Notes under the pieces: model-generated
What the model was told of the DNA's origin: nothing
What the model saw: only the letters and a program-made list of their open reading frames with translations
Database searches by the model: none
Made by a program: the position numbers and the translations under genes
NCBI RefSeq assembly: GCF_024169655.1
Contig: NZ_JALJWV010000001.1
Coordinates: 439,001 to 503,000 of the forward strand
Direction: 5' to 3'
DNA: 64,000 bases
Source: Pseudomonas marginalis
GTDB taxonomy: Bacteria; Pseudomonadota; Gammaproteobacteria; Pseudomonadales; Pseudomonadaceae
Part shown: positions 33,049 through 44,309 of the stretch, one piece after another
How positions within the stretch are numbered: the stretch's first letter is position 1
Layout of the letters: every line of letters begins with the position of its first letter

Positions 33049-34019
33049 TGAGTGCCTTGCCCCCCGCGATCTTCCTGATGGGCCCCACGGCCGCCGGCAA
33101 GACCGACCTGGCCATCGAGCTGAGCAAAGTGCTGCCCTGCGAGCTGATCAGTGTCGACTCTGCCTTGGTTTACCGCGGTATGGATATCGGCACGGCCAAG
33201 CCTTCAAAGGAACTGCTGGCGCACTATCCGCACCGCTTGATCGACATCATCGACCCCGCAATGAGCTATTCGGCGGCAGATTTCCGCAGCGACGCGCTGG
33301 CGGCCATGGCCGAGATCACCGCGCGCGGCAACATCCCGCTGCTGGTGGGCGGCACGATGCTCTACTACAAGGCTTTGCAGGAAGGCCTGGCGGAGATGCC
33401 GCCGGCCGACGCCCAGGTGCGCGCCGAGCTCGAAGAAGAAGCGGCGCGCCTTGGCTGGCAAGCCTTGCATGACCAGTTGGCGGCGGTGGACCCGGTGTCT
33501 GCCGCGCGCATTCACCCCAACGATCCCCAGCGCCTCAGTCGAGCCCTGGAAGTCTGGCGGGTAAGTGGTCAGACCATGACCGAGCATCGACAGCGACAAT
33601 CTGCGCAAAGTGCTGACGCAGGCGCATCGGGGCGCTCACAATTGCCCTATACTGTGGCGAATCTGGCGATTGCTCCGGCAAATCGCCAGGTGCTGCATGA
33701 ACGAATTGCACAAAGATTCACAATTATGTTGGAACAGGGGTTTGTGGACGAGGTCGTAGCACTGCGTTCAAGAGGTGACCTGCATCCCGGGTTGCCTTCG
33801 ATACGTGCTGTAGGCTATCGCCAAGTCTGGGATCATCTGGATGGCAAGCTGACGTCAGCCGAAATGCAGGAGCGCGGCATCATTGCCACGCGCCAGTTGG
33901 CGAAACGCCAGTTCACCTGGCTGCGCAGTTGGAGCGATTTGCACTGGCTGGACAGCCTGGACAGCGACAATCTGTCACGCGCCTTGAAATACTTGGGAAC
34001 GGTCTCCATATTGAGCTGA
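33048..34019 (+). CDS. miaA: tRNA dimethylallyltransferase
   Basis: Adds the dimethylallyl group to A37 of UNN-decoding tRNAs. The 323-residue protein has the P-loop GPTAAGKT (12-19), the [17 protein letters not shown] substrate region and the [13 protein letters not shown] motif. The ATG at 33048 overlaps the mutL stop (TGATG). An in-frame upstream ATG inside mutL is ignored. hfq follows after 94 bases, which may hold an extra hfq promoter. Confidence 0.97.
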   Translation: MSALPPAIFLMGPTAAGKTDLAIELSKVLPCELISVDSALVYRGMDIGTAKPSKELLAHYPHRLIDIIDPAMSYSAADFRSDALAAMAEITARGNIPLLVGGTMLYYKALQEGLAEMPPADAQVRAELEEEAARLGWQALHDQLAAVDPVSAARIHPNDPQRLSRALEVWRVSGQTMTEHRQRQSAQSADAGASGRSQLPYTVANLAIAPANRQVLHERIAQRFTIMLEQGFVDEVVALRSRGDLHPGLPSIRAVGYRQVWDHLDGKLTSAEMQERGIIATRQLAKRQFTWLRSWSDLHWLDSLDSDNLSRALKYLGTVSILS

Positions 34020-34113
34020 GTCCTTGCAATTGCCGTCTATCCTTGGGGGTGTGACGGCCATAAGCTATCTATTTTCCGATTTTTTATTATTGATCCTTAA
34101 AGGAGTGCGGCAC

Positions 34114-34374
34114 ATGTCAAAAGGGCATTCGCTACAAGACCCTTACTTGAATACTTTACGTAAAGAGAAAGTTGGGGTTTCCATCTACCTGGTCAACGGT
34201 ATCAAGCTGCAAGGTACGATCGAGTCGTTCGACCAGTTCGTGATCCTGCTGAAAAACACCGTCAGCCAAATGGTTTACAAGCACGCTATCTCGACAGTTG
34301 TTCCAGTTCGTCCAATCCGTCTGCCTAGCGCGACCGATGGCGAACAGGGTGACGCTGAGCCAGGTAACGCCTGA
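34114..34374 (+). CDS. hfq: RNA chaperone Hfq
   Basis: Hexameric Sm-like protein that pairs small RNAs with mRNAs and, with Crc, represses catabolic genes in pseudomonads. The 86-residue protein contains Sm1 ([25 protein letters not shown]) in pieces and Sm2 [10 protein letters not shown], with a short acidic C-terminal tail. The ribosome site AAGGAGTG lies just upstream. A longer open frame from 34024 has no support. Confidence 0.98.
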   Translation: MSKGHSLQDPYLNTLRKEKVGVSIYLVNGIKLQGTIESFDQFVILLKNTVSQMVYKHAISTVVPVRPIRLPSATDGEQGDAEPGNA

Positions 34375-34386
34375 TAGGAGTCTCCT

Positions 34387-35688
34387 TTGTTCTTTGAGCG
34401 CCACGGTGGTGGTGAACGAGTGATCCTCGTTCACTTGGATGGACAGGACCCTGAGGCGCGCGAAGATCCGCAGGAGTTTCAGGAGTTGGCTAATTCGGCC
34501 GGCGCCGAGACCGTTGCGTTTTTTAACGTACCGCGTCATCGGCCAACCGCCAAATACCTGATTGGCAGCGGCAAGGTCGAGGAACTGCGCGACCTGGTCC
34601 ATGCCGAGCAGGCCGATCTGGTGATCTTCAATCACATCCTCACGCCCAGTCAGGAACGTAACCTCGAACGTGTTTTCGAGTGTCGCGTGATCGACCGTAC
34701 CGGCCTGATTCTCGATATTTTCGCCCAACGCGCGCGTACCCATGAGGGCAAGCTCCAGGTTGAACTGGCCCAGCTTGACCACATGAGCACCCGGTTGGTG
34801 CGTGGCTGGACTCACCTTGAGCGCCAGGGTGGCGGTATCGGCATGCGTGGCCCGGGCGAGACCCAGCTGGAAACCGACCGGCGACTGCTGCGGGTTCGCC
34901 TGCGTCAGATCAAGGGCCGGCTGGAAAAAGTCCGCAGCCAGCGCGAACAATCGCGACGTGGCCGCAGCCGCGCGGATATCCCGACCGTTTCCCTGGTGGG
35001 GTACACCAACGCCGGCAAGTCCACGCTGTTCAACAACTTGACCAAGTCGGACGTGTACGCGGCCGACCAACTGTTCGCGACCCTTGACCCGACCCTGCGC
35101 CGCCTGGAACTGGCGGACCTGGGGCCGATTGTCCTGGCCGACACAGTGGGCTTCATTCGTCACTTGCCGCACAAACTGGTCGAGGCATTTCGGTCTACGC
35201 TCGAAGAGTCGAGCAACTCCGACCTGCTGTTGCACGTGATCGATGCGGCCGAACCTGATCGCATGTTGCAGATTGAACAGGTGATGGTGGTGCTGGGCGA
35301 GATTGGTGCCCAGGACTTGCCCATCCTCGAGGTCTATAACAAACTCGATTTGCTTGAAGGCGTTGAGCCACAAATTCAGCGCGACGAGGACGGCAAGCCC
35401 CAGCGGGTCTGGTTGTCGGCGCGTGATGGCCGCGGCCTGGACTTGCTTGAGCAAGCGATTGCCGAGTTGCTCGGCAACGATTTGTTCGTCGGCACCTTGC
35501 GCTTGCCTCAGCGTTTTGCTCGACTGCGTGCACAGTTTTTCGAGTTGGGCGCGGTACAGAAAGAAGAGCACGATGAAGAAGGTGTCAGCTTGCTGGCCGT
35601 TCGATTGCCGCGCTCGGAGCTGAATCGGCTGGTCAGCCGCGAAGGCGTTATACCGACAGAGTTCATCGAACAACACACTTTGCAATAA
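34387..35688 (+). CDS. hflX: ribosome-associated GTPase HflX
   Basis: Splits stalled or heat-damaged 70S ribosomes. The 433-residue protein has an N-terminal HflX domain (GSGKVEELRDLV), a coiled-coil helical linker, and a GTPase domain with G1 GYTNAGKST, DTVGFIRHLP and NKLDL. Translation begins at TTG 34387, 12 bases after hfq and just after TAGGAGTCTCC. Confidence 0.97.
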   Translation: MFFERHGGGERVILVHLDGQDPEAREDPQEFQELANSAGAETVAFFNVPRHRPTAKYLIGSGKVEELRDLVHAEQADLVIFNHILTPSQERNLERVFECRVIDRTGLILDIFAQRARTHEGKLQVELAQLDHMSTRLVRGWTHLERQGGGIGMRGPGETQLETDRRLLRVRLRQIKGRLEKVRSQREQSRRGRSRADIPTVSLVGYTNAGKSTLFNNLTKSDVYAADQLFATLDPTLRRLELADLGPIVLADTVGFIRHLPHKLVEAFRSTLEESSNSDLLLHVIDAAEPDRMLQIEQVMVVLGEIGAQDLPILEVYNKLDLLEGVEPQIQRDEDGKPQRVWLSARDGRGLDLLEQAIAELLGNDLFVGTLRLPQRFARLRAQFFELGAVQKEEHDEEGVSLLAVRLPRSELNRLVSREGVIPTEFIEQHTLQ

Positions 35689-35784
35689 AAGCCTGAGAAA
35701 GCGGTTGTGCCGCAGTAGCAGGCATTCTGTAGCATTGGTCGGCGCGCCGTGGGTGCGTCTTTGCTTTATCAGATGGAGAGCGCT

Positions 35785-36960
35785 ATGGCTTGGAATGAGC
35801 CGGGTGGCAACTCGAATAATCAGGATCCTTGGGGTGGTAAGCGCCGCAATAATGGCGACCGCAAGGGGCCACCGGATCTCGACGAGGCCTTCCGAAAGCT
35901 GCAGGAAAGCCTGAATGGGTTGTTCGGTGGTGGAAAAAAACGCGGTGGTGACGATGGCGGTCGCACAAGCAAGGGCGGCGGCTACGGTCTGCTGGGCCTT
36001 GGGCTTGTCGTGCTCGCGGCTGTGTGGCTGTATAGCGCGGTCTACGTGGTGGACGAGCAGGAGCAGGCCGTGGTGCTGCGCTTCGGCAAGTACTACGAGA
36101 CTGTCGGCCCGGGCCTGAACATCTATTTCCCGCCGATCGACAAGAAGTACATGGAGAACGTCACGCGTGAGCGTGCCTACACCAAGCAGGGCCAGATGCT
36201 GACCGAAGACGAGAACATCGTCGAAGTGCCGCTGACCGTGCAGTACAAGATCAGCAACCTGCAGGACTTCGTGCTGAACGTCGATCAGCCGGAAGTCAGC
36301 CTGCAACACGCGACCGAAAGCGCCCTGCGCCATGTGGTGGGTTCCACCGCCATGGATCAGGTGCTGACCGAAGGTCGTGAATTGATGGCCAGCGAAATCA
36401 AGGAGCGCCTGCAACGGTTCCTCGACACCTATCGCACCGGTATCACCGTCACCCAGGTGAACGTACAGAGCGCAGCGGCACCGCGTGAAGTGCAGGAAGC
36501 CTTTGACGACGTGATCCGCGCCCGTGAAGACGAGCAGCGCTCGCGCAACCAGGCTGAAACCTACGCCAACGGCGTCGTGCCGGAAGCCCGTGGCCAGGCC
36601 CAGCGCATCCTTGAAGATGCCAACGGTTACCGCGATGAAGTGGTCTCCCGCGCCAAGGGTGAGGCGGATCGCTTTACCAAGCTGGTCGCCGAGTACCGCA
36701 AGGCACCGGAAGTCACGCGTGAGCGTCTGTACCTGGACACCATGCAGGAAGTCTTCAGCAACACCAGCAAGGTTCTCGTGACCGGCAGCAAGGGTGGGCA
36801 GAACAACCTGCTGTACCTGCCGCTGGACAAGATGATCGAAGGTGGTCGTAGCGGCGCCAGCGCACCGGCTACCGGTTCGAATGCCGCTGCCAACGAAGCG
36901 AGCGCCCGTGCGGCCGCTGACTTGCTGCAACAGCAAACACGTACCAGGGAGAGTCGTTGA
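35785..36960 (+). CDS. hflK: FtsH protease modulator HflK
   Basis: SPFH-domain inner-membrane protein that with HflC surrounds and modulates the FtsH protease. The 391-residue protein has a Gly/Asn/Arg-rich cytoplasmic N terminus and one membrane helix (about 71-88). A band-7 domain follows (VVDEQEQAVVLRFGKY, GLNIYFPPID) and a long helical C terminus. The ATG at 35785, with GGAGAG upstream, is preferred over 35749. The stop overlaps hflC (ATGA). Confidence 0.96.
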   Translation: MAWNEPGGNSNNQDPWGGKRRNNGDRKGPPDLDEAFRKLQESLNGLFGGGKKRGGDDGGRTSKGGGYGLLGLGLVVLAAVWLYSAVYVVDEQEQAVVLRFGKYYETVGPGLNIYFPPIDKKYMENVTRERAYTKQGQMLTEDENIVEVPLTVQYKISNLQDFVLNVDQPEVSLQHATESALRHVVGSTAMDQVLTEGRELMASEIKERLQRFLDTYRTGITVTQVNVQSAAAPREVQEAFDDVIRAREDEQRSRNQAETYANGVVPEARGQAQRILEDANGYRDEVVSRAKGEADRFTKLVAEYRKAPEVTRERLYLDTMQEVFSNTSKVLVTGSKGGQNNLLYLPLDKMIEGGRSGASAPATGSNAAANEASARAAADLLQQQTRTRESR

Positions 36961-37826
36961 TGAACAATAAATCGCTGACCGCCCTGATTGTGGGCGTCGT
37001 CGTGGTCATCGCTGCCTGGAACTGCTTCTACATCGTGGCTCAGACCGAGCGTGCGGTGCTGCTGCAATTCGGTCGCGTGGTCCAGGCGGATGTCCAGCCG
37101 GGCCTGCATGTGAAAGTCCCCTACGTCAACCAGGTGCGCAAGTTCGACGCACGCCTGATGACCCTGGATGCACCGACACAGCGTTTCCTGACCCTGGAAA
37201 AGAAAGCCGTGATGGTTGACGCCTACGCCAAGTGGCGCGTCAAGGATGCCGAGCGCTTCTACACCGCGACCTCCGGCCTCAAGCAGATTGCCGACGAGCG
37301 CTTGTCGCGTCGTCTGGAATCGGGCCTGCGTGACCAGTTTGGTAAGCGCACCCTGCACGAGGTGGTGTCCGGTGAGCGTGATGCGCTGATGGCGGATATC
37401 ACTCGTTCGTTGAATACGATGGCGGAAAAAGAGCTGGGGATCGAAGTTGTCGATGTCCGGGTCAAGGCCATCGATCTGCCGAAGGAAGTGAACCGCAGCG
37501 TGTTCGAGCGCATGAGCACCGAGCGTGAGCGTGAAGCGCGTGAGCACCGCGCCAAAGGTAACGAGCTGGCCGAGGGTATCCGTGCGGATGCCGACCGTCA
37601 GCGTCGCGTACTGCTGGCCGAGGCCTATCGCGAGTCTGAAGAGGCGCGGGGTGATGGTGATGCGCAAGCCGCGTCGATCTACGCCAAAGCCTACGGCCAG
37701 GACCAGGAGTTCTACGCGTTCTACCGTAGCCTGCGTGCCTACCGTGAAAGCTTCGCGAACAAAACCGACGTCATGGTGCTGGACCCGAGCAGCGACTTCT
37801 TCCGTTACCTGGAAAAGTCCAAGTAA
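36960..37826 (+). CDS. hflC: FtsH protease modulator HflC
   Basis: Partner of HflK in the FtsH-HflKC complex. The 288-residue protein has an N-terminal membrane helix (about 6-25). An SPFH domain follows (QTERAVLLQFGRVV, GLHVKVPYVNQVRKFDARLMT), then a helical region rich in Arg/Glu. The ATG overlaps the hflK stop by one base. It is the last gene of the run; an intrinsic terminator follows 78 bases later. Confidence 0.97.
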   Translation: MNNKSLTALIVGVVVVIAAWNCFYIVAQTERAVLLQFGRVVQADVQPGLHVKVPYVNQVRKFDARLMTLDAPTQRFLTLEKKAVMVDAYAKWRVKDAERFYTATSGLKQIADERLSRRLESGLRDQFGKRTLHEVVSGERDALMADITRSLNTMAEKELGIEVVDVRVKAIDLPKEVNRSVFERMSTEREREAREHRAKGNELAEGIRADADRQRRVLLAEAYRESEEARGDGDAQAASIYAKAYGQDQEFYAFYRSLRAYRESFANKTDVMVLDPSSDFFRYLEKSK

Positions 37827-37903
37827 CTCAATGTTCACTCCCGTCGGGCGGCTAAAACGCCTGGCGGGGTGATCCTTTGAGAAAACGGGTGTATGATGCG
37901 GCA

Positions 37904-37926
37904 GCCGGGAAATTCCCGGCTTTTTT
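37904..37926 (+). terminator. intrinsic terminator after hflC
   Basis: GCCGGGAAATTCCCGGC (37904-37920) forms a 7-bp stem and is followed by six T. It ends the hflX-hflK-hflC message. The 280 bases between hflC and hisZ hold no open frame that I can support. Confidence 0.85.
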
Positions 37927-38106
37927 GCGTCTGCATGTTTGATTCGGCAGGCGCGACAGGTTTTTCGAGGAAAGTGCCCGACGAGGCCGTTTGCAGGCCG
38001 TTCGTCACGTCGCTCTTGCGCGTGGTTTATGCCGGGGGCGGGCATTTTCTGCTTCACTCAAGGCTCGGCCGAGGGTTGGCCGCCCGGATCATAGGGGAAT
38101 GGCGTA

Positions 38107-39294
38107 ATGGCAACGGTAGACCGCTGGCTGCTGCCAGATGGCATCGAAGAAGTACTGCCACCAGAAGCTGCGCGCATTGAAGTTGCGCGTCGCCAGGTGT
38201 TGGATCTGTTCCAGAGCTGGGGTTACGAGTTTGTCGTGACCCCCCATATCGAGTACCTGGAATCCCTGCTGACCGGCGCGGGCCAGGACCTGGATCTGCG
38301 CACCTTCAAGGTCATCGACCCGCAATCGGGCCGGCAAATGGGGTTCCGTGCTGACATCACGCCGCAAGTGGCGCGCATCGATGCGCACACCCTGCGTCGC
38401 GAAGGCCCGAGCCGTCTGTGCTACGCCGGCAGCGTGTTGCATGCAAAACCGCGGGCGTTGTCGTCGTCGCGCAGCCCGATCCAGTTGGGTGCCGAGTTGT
38501 ACGGCGATGCCAGCCCGAGCAGTGACGTGGAAGTCATCAGCCTGATGCTGGCCATGCTGCAACTGGCTGACGTGCCGGATGTCCACATGGACCTGGGCCA
38601 CGTTGGTATCTACCGTGGCCTGGCCCGTGCGGCGGGGTTGTCCGGTGAAGTGGAACAACAGTTGTTCGATGCCCTGCAGCGCAAGGCGATCGATGAAGTC
38701 ATCGCCCTGACCGAAGGCGTGCCGGCCGAACTGGCTGACATGCTGCGTGCGCTGGTGAACCTGTGCGGCGGCCGCGAAGTTCTGGACGCTGCCCGTGAGC
38801 GCCTGGCCAATGCGCCAGCGCCGGTATTGGCGGCACTGGATGACGTGCTGGCGATTGCAGGGCAGTTGTCGGCGCGGTTCCCGCAACTGCCGTTGTATTT
38901 CGATCTGGGTGAGTTGCGCGGCTACCACTACCACACCGGTGTGGTGTTCGCGGTGTTTGTGCCGGGTGTTGGCCAAGCCATCGCCCAAGGCGGTCGTTAT
39001 GACGATATCGGCGCCGACTTCGGTCGTGCGCGTCCGGCCACCGGTTTCTCCACCGATTTGAAAACCCTGGTGACCCTGGGGCGTGCTGAGGTCGAGCTGC
39101 CGTCTGGTGGCATCTGGATGCCCGACAGTACGGATGCAGCACTCTGGCAGCAGGTTTGCCAGTTGCGCGGTGAGGGTCAGCGTGTCGTCCAGGCTTTGCC
39201 TGGGCAGCCATTGGCCGCCGCCCGTGAAGCGGACTGCGACCGGCAATTGATTCTGCAGAACGGGCTTTGGCAAGTATCGCCACTGGCTTCTTGA
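38107..39294 (+). CDS. hisZ: ATP phosphoribosyltransferase regulatory subunit HisZ
   Basis: Catalytically inactive class II histidyl-tRNA synthetase paralogue that pairs with short-form HisG in histidine synthesis. The 395-residue protein keeps the synthetase-like core: [40 protein letters not shown] and GGRYDDIG. It lacks an anticodon-binding domain, as HisZ does. It sits 54 bases upstream of purA. Confidence 0.95.
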   Translation: MATVDRWLLPDGIEEVLPPEAARIEVARRQVLDLFQSWGYEFVVTPHIEYLESLLTGAGQDLDLRTFKVIDPQSGRQMGFRADITPQVARIDAHTLRREGPSRLCYAGSVLHAKPRALSSSRSPIQLGAELYGDASPSSDVEVISLMLAMLQLADVPDVHMDLGHVGIYRGLARAAGLSGEVEQQLFDALQRKAIDEVIALTEGVPAELADMLRALVNLCGGREVLDAARERLANAPAPVLAALDDVLAIAGQLSARFPQLPLYFDLGELRGYHYHTGVVFAVFVPGVGQAIAQGGRYDDIGADFGRARPATGFSTDLKTLVTLGRAEVELPSGGIWMPDSTDAALWQQVCQLRGEGQRVVQALPGQPLAAAREADCDRQLILQNGLWQVSPLAS

Positions 39295-40638
<1,344 letters not shown>

Positions 40639-40659
40639 TAAGCTGTTGATGTAAAAAGC

Positions 40660-40683
40660 AAAGGGCTCCTTCGGGAGCCCTTT
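40660..40683 (+). terminator. intrinsic terminator after purA
   Basis: AAAGGGCTCC-TTCG-GGAGCCCTTT is a 10-bp perfect stem with a UUCG tetraloop, 22 bases after the purA stop. Confidence 0.92.
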
Positions 40684-40777
40684 GTCGTCTCAGTTCACCA
40701 AACGGCACGACCCTTGCTGTATTTCCTTCTTTCGCGGTGCTATCAAATTAATGGCACCCGTGGTGGAGGGATTCCCG

Positions 40778-42712
40778 ATGTCTGCCGTTCTCTCATTGTT
40801 ACAAAGTCGTCTGTTGCGGCCGGTGTTCGTTACCCTAGGTATCGCTCTTTTGGTGCAAGTGCTGGTGGCGGTCGCTCTAACTCGGAGCACCGTCACGGCG
40901 CTGGAAGCTGATTTGGGCAATCGCCTGGGGGTCGACAGTCAGAAACTGTCGGGCGAACTGGCTCAGGCCGGCAAGGAAGTCACATCCAGCCTGGACAGCT
41001 TGTCCAGCAGTACCCGTCAGCGTCTGACCGCAGGGCTTTCCGCGCGCCTGCAGGAAGAGCAGAAGCAACTGCGTGCGACCCTGGAAAAAGACCTGCAAGA
41101 CTCCGCTAATGACATGGCGCAATTGCTGGCCTCTGTGGCGCCCCGCGCCATGTGGGACAACGATGTGCCGACGCTGTCGGAGTTCGCCCGACGGGCCCAG
41201 CGCAATCCCAACGTGTTGTTCGTGGTGTATGACGACGCTGCCGGTGAGCATCTGACCCGCTATCTGAACCGGGAAAACCCGATCAACCAGGCTTTGCTGG
41301 AAAAGGGCAAGGGCGACCGTGCTCTCGATAAGGTGCTGGACGCCGCCAAGGCGGACGCCTCCGTGTACTACGTCGAAGCGTCCATCAGTCCCAACGGTGT
41401 CGAGATCGGCAAGGTCCGCATGGGCGTCTCGACCGCGTCGGTAGAGGCCGACCTGCTGGCGCTGGATAAGCGCTTTGCGGCACTGATTGCCAGCGGCGAT
41501 CAGTTGGTGGGCGATAGCCTCAAGGGTGCGGCGGCGGATAGTGCTGCCGCCATGGGGGCGAGGTTGCAATCGGCGCAGGCGACCGCTACCCAGATGACCG
41601 CCAACACCGCGAGTGTCGTGCAAGAAGCGGCGGGTACGCTGCGTTGGCGCATCGGCATGGGGCTTGCGGTGGTCGGTTTTGGTGTCTTGCTGCTGATCGC
41701 GGTGGTGCTCGGGCGGCGCGTGGTCAATCGTTTGAAACTGTTGATCGCAGCCATGGATGATCTGGCGGCGGGTGAGGGTGACCTGACCAAGCGCGTGCAG
41801 ATCAACAGCAAAGATGAGATCGGCGACATGGCTTCGGCGGTCAATCGCTTTGTGGATAAGTTGCAGCCCATCGTGCGCGAGGCCGGCGATGTGGCGCAGC
41901 GTACCGGTGTGGAAATCGGCGCGATGACCTTGCGCAATGCCGGCGCCGACGCGGCGGCGGGTTTGCAGCGCGACGAAGTGGCCGAGAGCCTGCGCGCGCT
42001 GTCGCAGATGGCCGATGAGGCCCAGGCCGAAAGCCATGCGATGCAGGCCGCGCTACAGCAGGTGGTGGATATTCGCCAGGCTACGGATGAAAACTCGCGC
42101 ACGTCGGCTGAAGTCGGCAGCTTGATTGAAGCGCTGGCGGGGCAGGTGCAGGCCGGTTCCAAAGTCATCGAGCGCCTGGCGGCGCAAAGCGAGCAGATCG
42201 AAGTGGTGCTGACCGTGATCCACGGCATCGCCGAGCAGACCAACCTGTTGGCGCTCAACGCGGCCATCGAAGCGGCGCGTGCCGGTGAGACCGGGCGTGG
42301 CTTTGCGGTGGTGGCAGACGAGGTGCGTGCGCTGGCGAGTAAAACCCAGAGCTCCACCGGTGATATCCAGGCGCATATCGTGGCGTTGCAGCAGGGCGCG
42401 CGCGAGGCGGTCGAAACCATTGGCAAGGCCGGGCGCCAGGCCAGCGAAGGCTTGCTGGTGCTGCGCGACAGTGTGCGCTTGCAGCAGACGGTGCAGGCCT
42501 CGGTGGAGCAGGTACACGCGGCGATTGGCCTGGCCACTCGTGCGGCTGAGCATCAAGCCCAGGGCGCACACGCGGTGCGTGGGCGGGTCGAGGTGATTCA
42601 CGCCCAGGCCGAGCGTGCCGCGCAGGCTGTGGTAGAAACCACGGCCAGTGGCAAGGTGCTGGATGGCTTGGCGGCGCAGTTGAAGGCGAGCCTGGGGCAG
42701 TTCCGGGCTTAG
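40778..42712 (+). CDS. methyl-accepting chemotaxis protein
   Basis: A 644-residue chemoreceptor. It has a membrane helix at about 14-34, a periplasmic sensor of roughly 270 residues that is strongly helical (many Leu/Ser/Gln heptads), a second helix (about 290-312) and HAMP (with [15 protein letters not shown]). The signalling hairpin contains the universally conserved tip [20 protein letters not shown]. No C-terminal CheR-tethering pentapeptide is seen. The start at 40778 (GGTGGAGGG upstream) is preferred over 40682. Ligand unknown. Confidence 0.93.
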   Translation: MSAVLSLLQSRLLRPVFVTLGIALLVQVLVAVALTRSTVTALEADLGNRLGVDSQKLSGELAQAGKEVTSSLDSLSSSTRQRLTAGLSARLQEEQKQLRATLEKDLQDSANDMAQLLASVAPRAMWDNDVPTLSEFARRAQRNPNVLFVVYDDAAGEHLTRYLNRENPINQALLEKGKGDRALDKVLDAAKADASVYYVEASISPNGVEIGKVRMGVSTASVEADLLALDKRFAALIASGDQLVGDSLKGAAADSAAAMGARLQSAQATATQMTANTASVVQEAAGTLRWRIGMGLAVVGFGVLLLIAVVLGRRVVNRLKLLIAAMDDLAAGEGDLTKRVQINSKDEIGDMASAVNRFVDKLQPIVREAGDVAQRTGVEIGAMTLRNAGADAAAGLQRDEVAESLRALSQMADEAQAESHAMQAALQQVVDIRQATDENSRTSAEVGSLIEALAGQVQAGSKVIERLAAQSEQIEVVLTVIHGIAEQTNLLALNAAIEAARAGETGRGFAVVADEVRALASKTQSSTGDIQAHIVALQQGAREAVETIGKAGRQASEGLLVLRDSVRLQQTVQASVEQVHAAIGLATRAAEHQAQGAHAVRGRVEVIHAQAERAAQAVVETTASGKVLDGLAAQLKASLGQFRA

Positions 42713-42726
42713 TGTGGTCTGTGCCG

Positions 42727-42756
42727 CCGCCATCGGGAGCTTGCCCCCGATAGCGG
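42727..42756. repeat. single REP-like hairpin
   Basis: CCGCCATCGGGAGC-TTGC-CCCCGATAGCGG resembles the outer arms of the local REP family without the GTGGGAGG block. It lies between convergent genes. Confidence 0.65.
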
Positions 42757-42758
42757 TT

Positions 42759-44309
42759 TCAGCGACTCAAATACATCCGCGTCGTGAGCAAATAAACCGG
42801 CAACCCCGACACCAGAATCAACAACGCTGCATAAGGTGCCGCCGCCGCGAACTCCACATTCGAGGTATGCGCCCACACCGCCGTCGCCAAGGTATTCAGC
42901 CCGGTCGGGCTGAGCAGCAATGTCGCCGTCAATTCCTTCATCGCATCAAGAAACACCAGCGCGAATGCCGCCCCCAATGCCGGGAAAATAATCGGCAGGG
43001 TCACCCGGCAAAAGGCACTGAACGACGACGCACCCAGCGTGCGTGCGGCCTCTTCCAGCTGCGGTGCGGCCTTGTTCAAGGCCGTCCGGATCGGCGCCTG
43101 GGCCAGCGGTAAAAACAGCAGCGCATAGGCAATCAGCAACAGTGCCGACGTCTGGTACAGCGCCGGCACGTAATGCAAGGCGAAGTACACCAGTGTCAGT
43201 GCAATCACCAGTCCGGGCAGGGCGTGCAGCAAGTACGGCAGGCGCTCGGCCCAAATCGCCAGATGGCCTTTATAGCGCACCACCAGCAACCCCACCGGCA
43301 CCGCGAGTACCAGGCACAGTGCCGCACCACCCAGCGACAGCGCCAGGGAGGACAGCAGCGCCTCGCCAATTTCGGTCACCGGGAACGCGGCCGACGAGCC
43401 CACCGCCAGCCAATAGCCGAGCATCCCCAGCGGAATGCCGCTGCCGATGATCGCCAGCGCCAGGCAATACAGCTGCCCCAATGGCGCCCACTTGCCCAGT
43501 CGGACCTGTTCCGCATGCCGCGCCGCGCCCTGGCCAATCCGCACATGTCGACCCTTGCCGCGCACGCGCAACTCCAGCCACAGCAGCGTCAGGCACATCG
43601 CCAGCAACACCGCCGACAACATCGCGGCATTGGCATTGCTGAATTCCAGTTCGAATTGCTGGTAGATCGCTGTGGTAAAGGTCTGTAGGCCGATGATCGA
43701 CAGCGCGCCGAACTCCACCAGCATATGCAGCGCGATCAGCAGTGCCCCGGCCAGCAGTGACGGCCACAGCAAGGGCAAAGTGATGCGCCAGAACACGCCC
43801 CAGCGATTCAGTCCCAGGGTGCGCGCAGATTCTTCAAGGGAGGGATCGAGATTGCGCAGGGTCGCCGCCACGGGTAGGAACACCAGCGGGTATTTGGACA
43901 GGGTCATCACCAGGATCGCCCCGCCGAGCCCTTCGAAGTTAGCGCTCAGCGACACCCAGGTGAAGCTGCTGACAAACGCCGGCACCGCGAACGGCAGGCA
44001 CAGGACCACGCCCCAGAGGCGGCGCCCCGGCAGGTTGCTGCGCTCCAGCAGCCAGGCCAGGGACAGGCCAATCACGCCGCACGCCACCGTCACCCCAATC
44101 ATCAGGGCCAGGGTGTTGCGCAGCAGCCCGAACACATACGGCCGCCACAGCAGATGCACCGCTTGCGCCCAGCCGGCTTGCCAGGCCTTGAGCCCGACGT
44201 ATGCCAGCGGCAGCAGGCTCAAGCCGACCAGAAGCAACACGGGCAGCAACAGCCAGATCGAAGGACGCTTGCGCCTCGGGCTGTAACCCCCACGTAAGGC
44301 GGAGGTCAT
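42759..44309 (-). CDS. iron-type ABC transporter permease (fused two-domain)
   Basis: A 516-residue inner-membrane permease with two tandem binding-protein-dependent transport domains, each with an EAA-like loop: EESARTLGLNRWGVFWRITLP and EEAARTLGASSFSAFCRVTLP (core EAA residues shown in these segments). About 12 helices are expected. The architecture matches FbpB/HitB/SfuB ferric-iron permeases. Its start overlaps the binding-protein stop (TGATG), so the two form one operon. No ATPase gene follows: the next gene is a convergent chemoreceptor. Confidence 0.9.
   Translation of the reverse strand: MTSALRGGYSPRRKRPSIWLLLPVLLLVGLSLLPLAYVGLKAWQAGWAQAVHLLWRPYVFGLLRNTLALMIGVTVACGVIGLSLAWLLERSNLPGRRLWGVVLCLPFAVPAFVSSFTWVSLSANFEGLGGAILVMTLSKYPLVFLPVAATLRNLDPSLEESARTLGLNRWGVFWRITLPLLWPSLLAGALLIALHMLVEFGALSIIGLQTFTTAIYQQFELEFSNANAAMLSAVLLAMCLTLLWLELRVRGKGRHVRIGQGAARHAEQVRLGKWAPLGQLYCLALAIIGSGIPLGMLGYWLAVGSSAAFPVTEIGEALLSSLALSLGGAALCLVLAVPVGLLVVRYKGHLAIWAERLPYLLHALPGLVIALTLVYFALHYVPALYQTSALLLIAYALLFLPLAQAPIRTALNKAAPQLEEAARTLGASSFSAFCRVTLPIIFPALGAAFALVFLDAMKELTATLLLSPTGLNTLATAVWAHTSNVEFAAAAPYAALLILVSGLPVYLLTTRMYLSR

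Noticed and set aside
34156..36936. 926-codon minus-strand frame opposite hfq, hflX and hflK
   Set aside because: Spans three confirmed genes in antisense and shows no recognisable domain.
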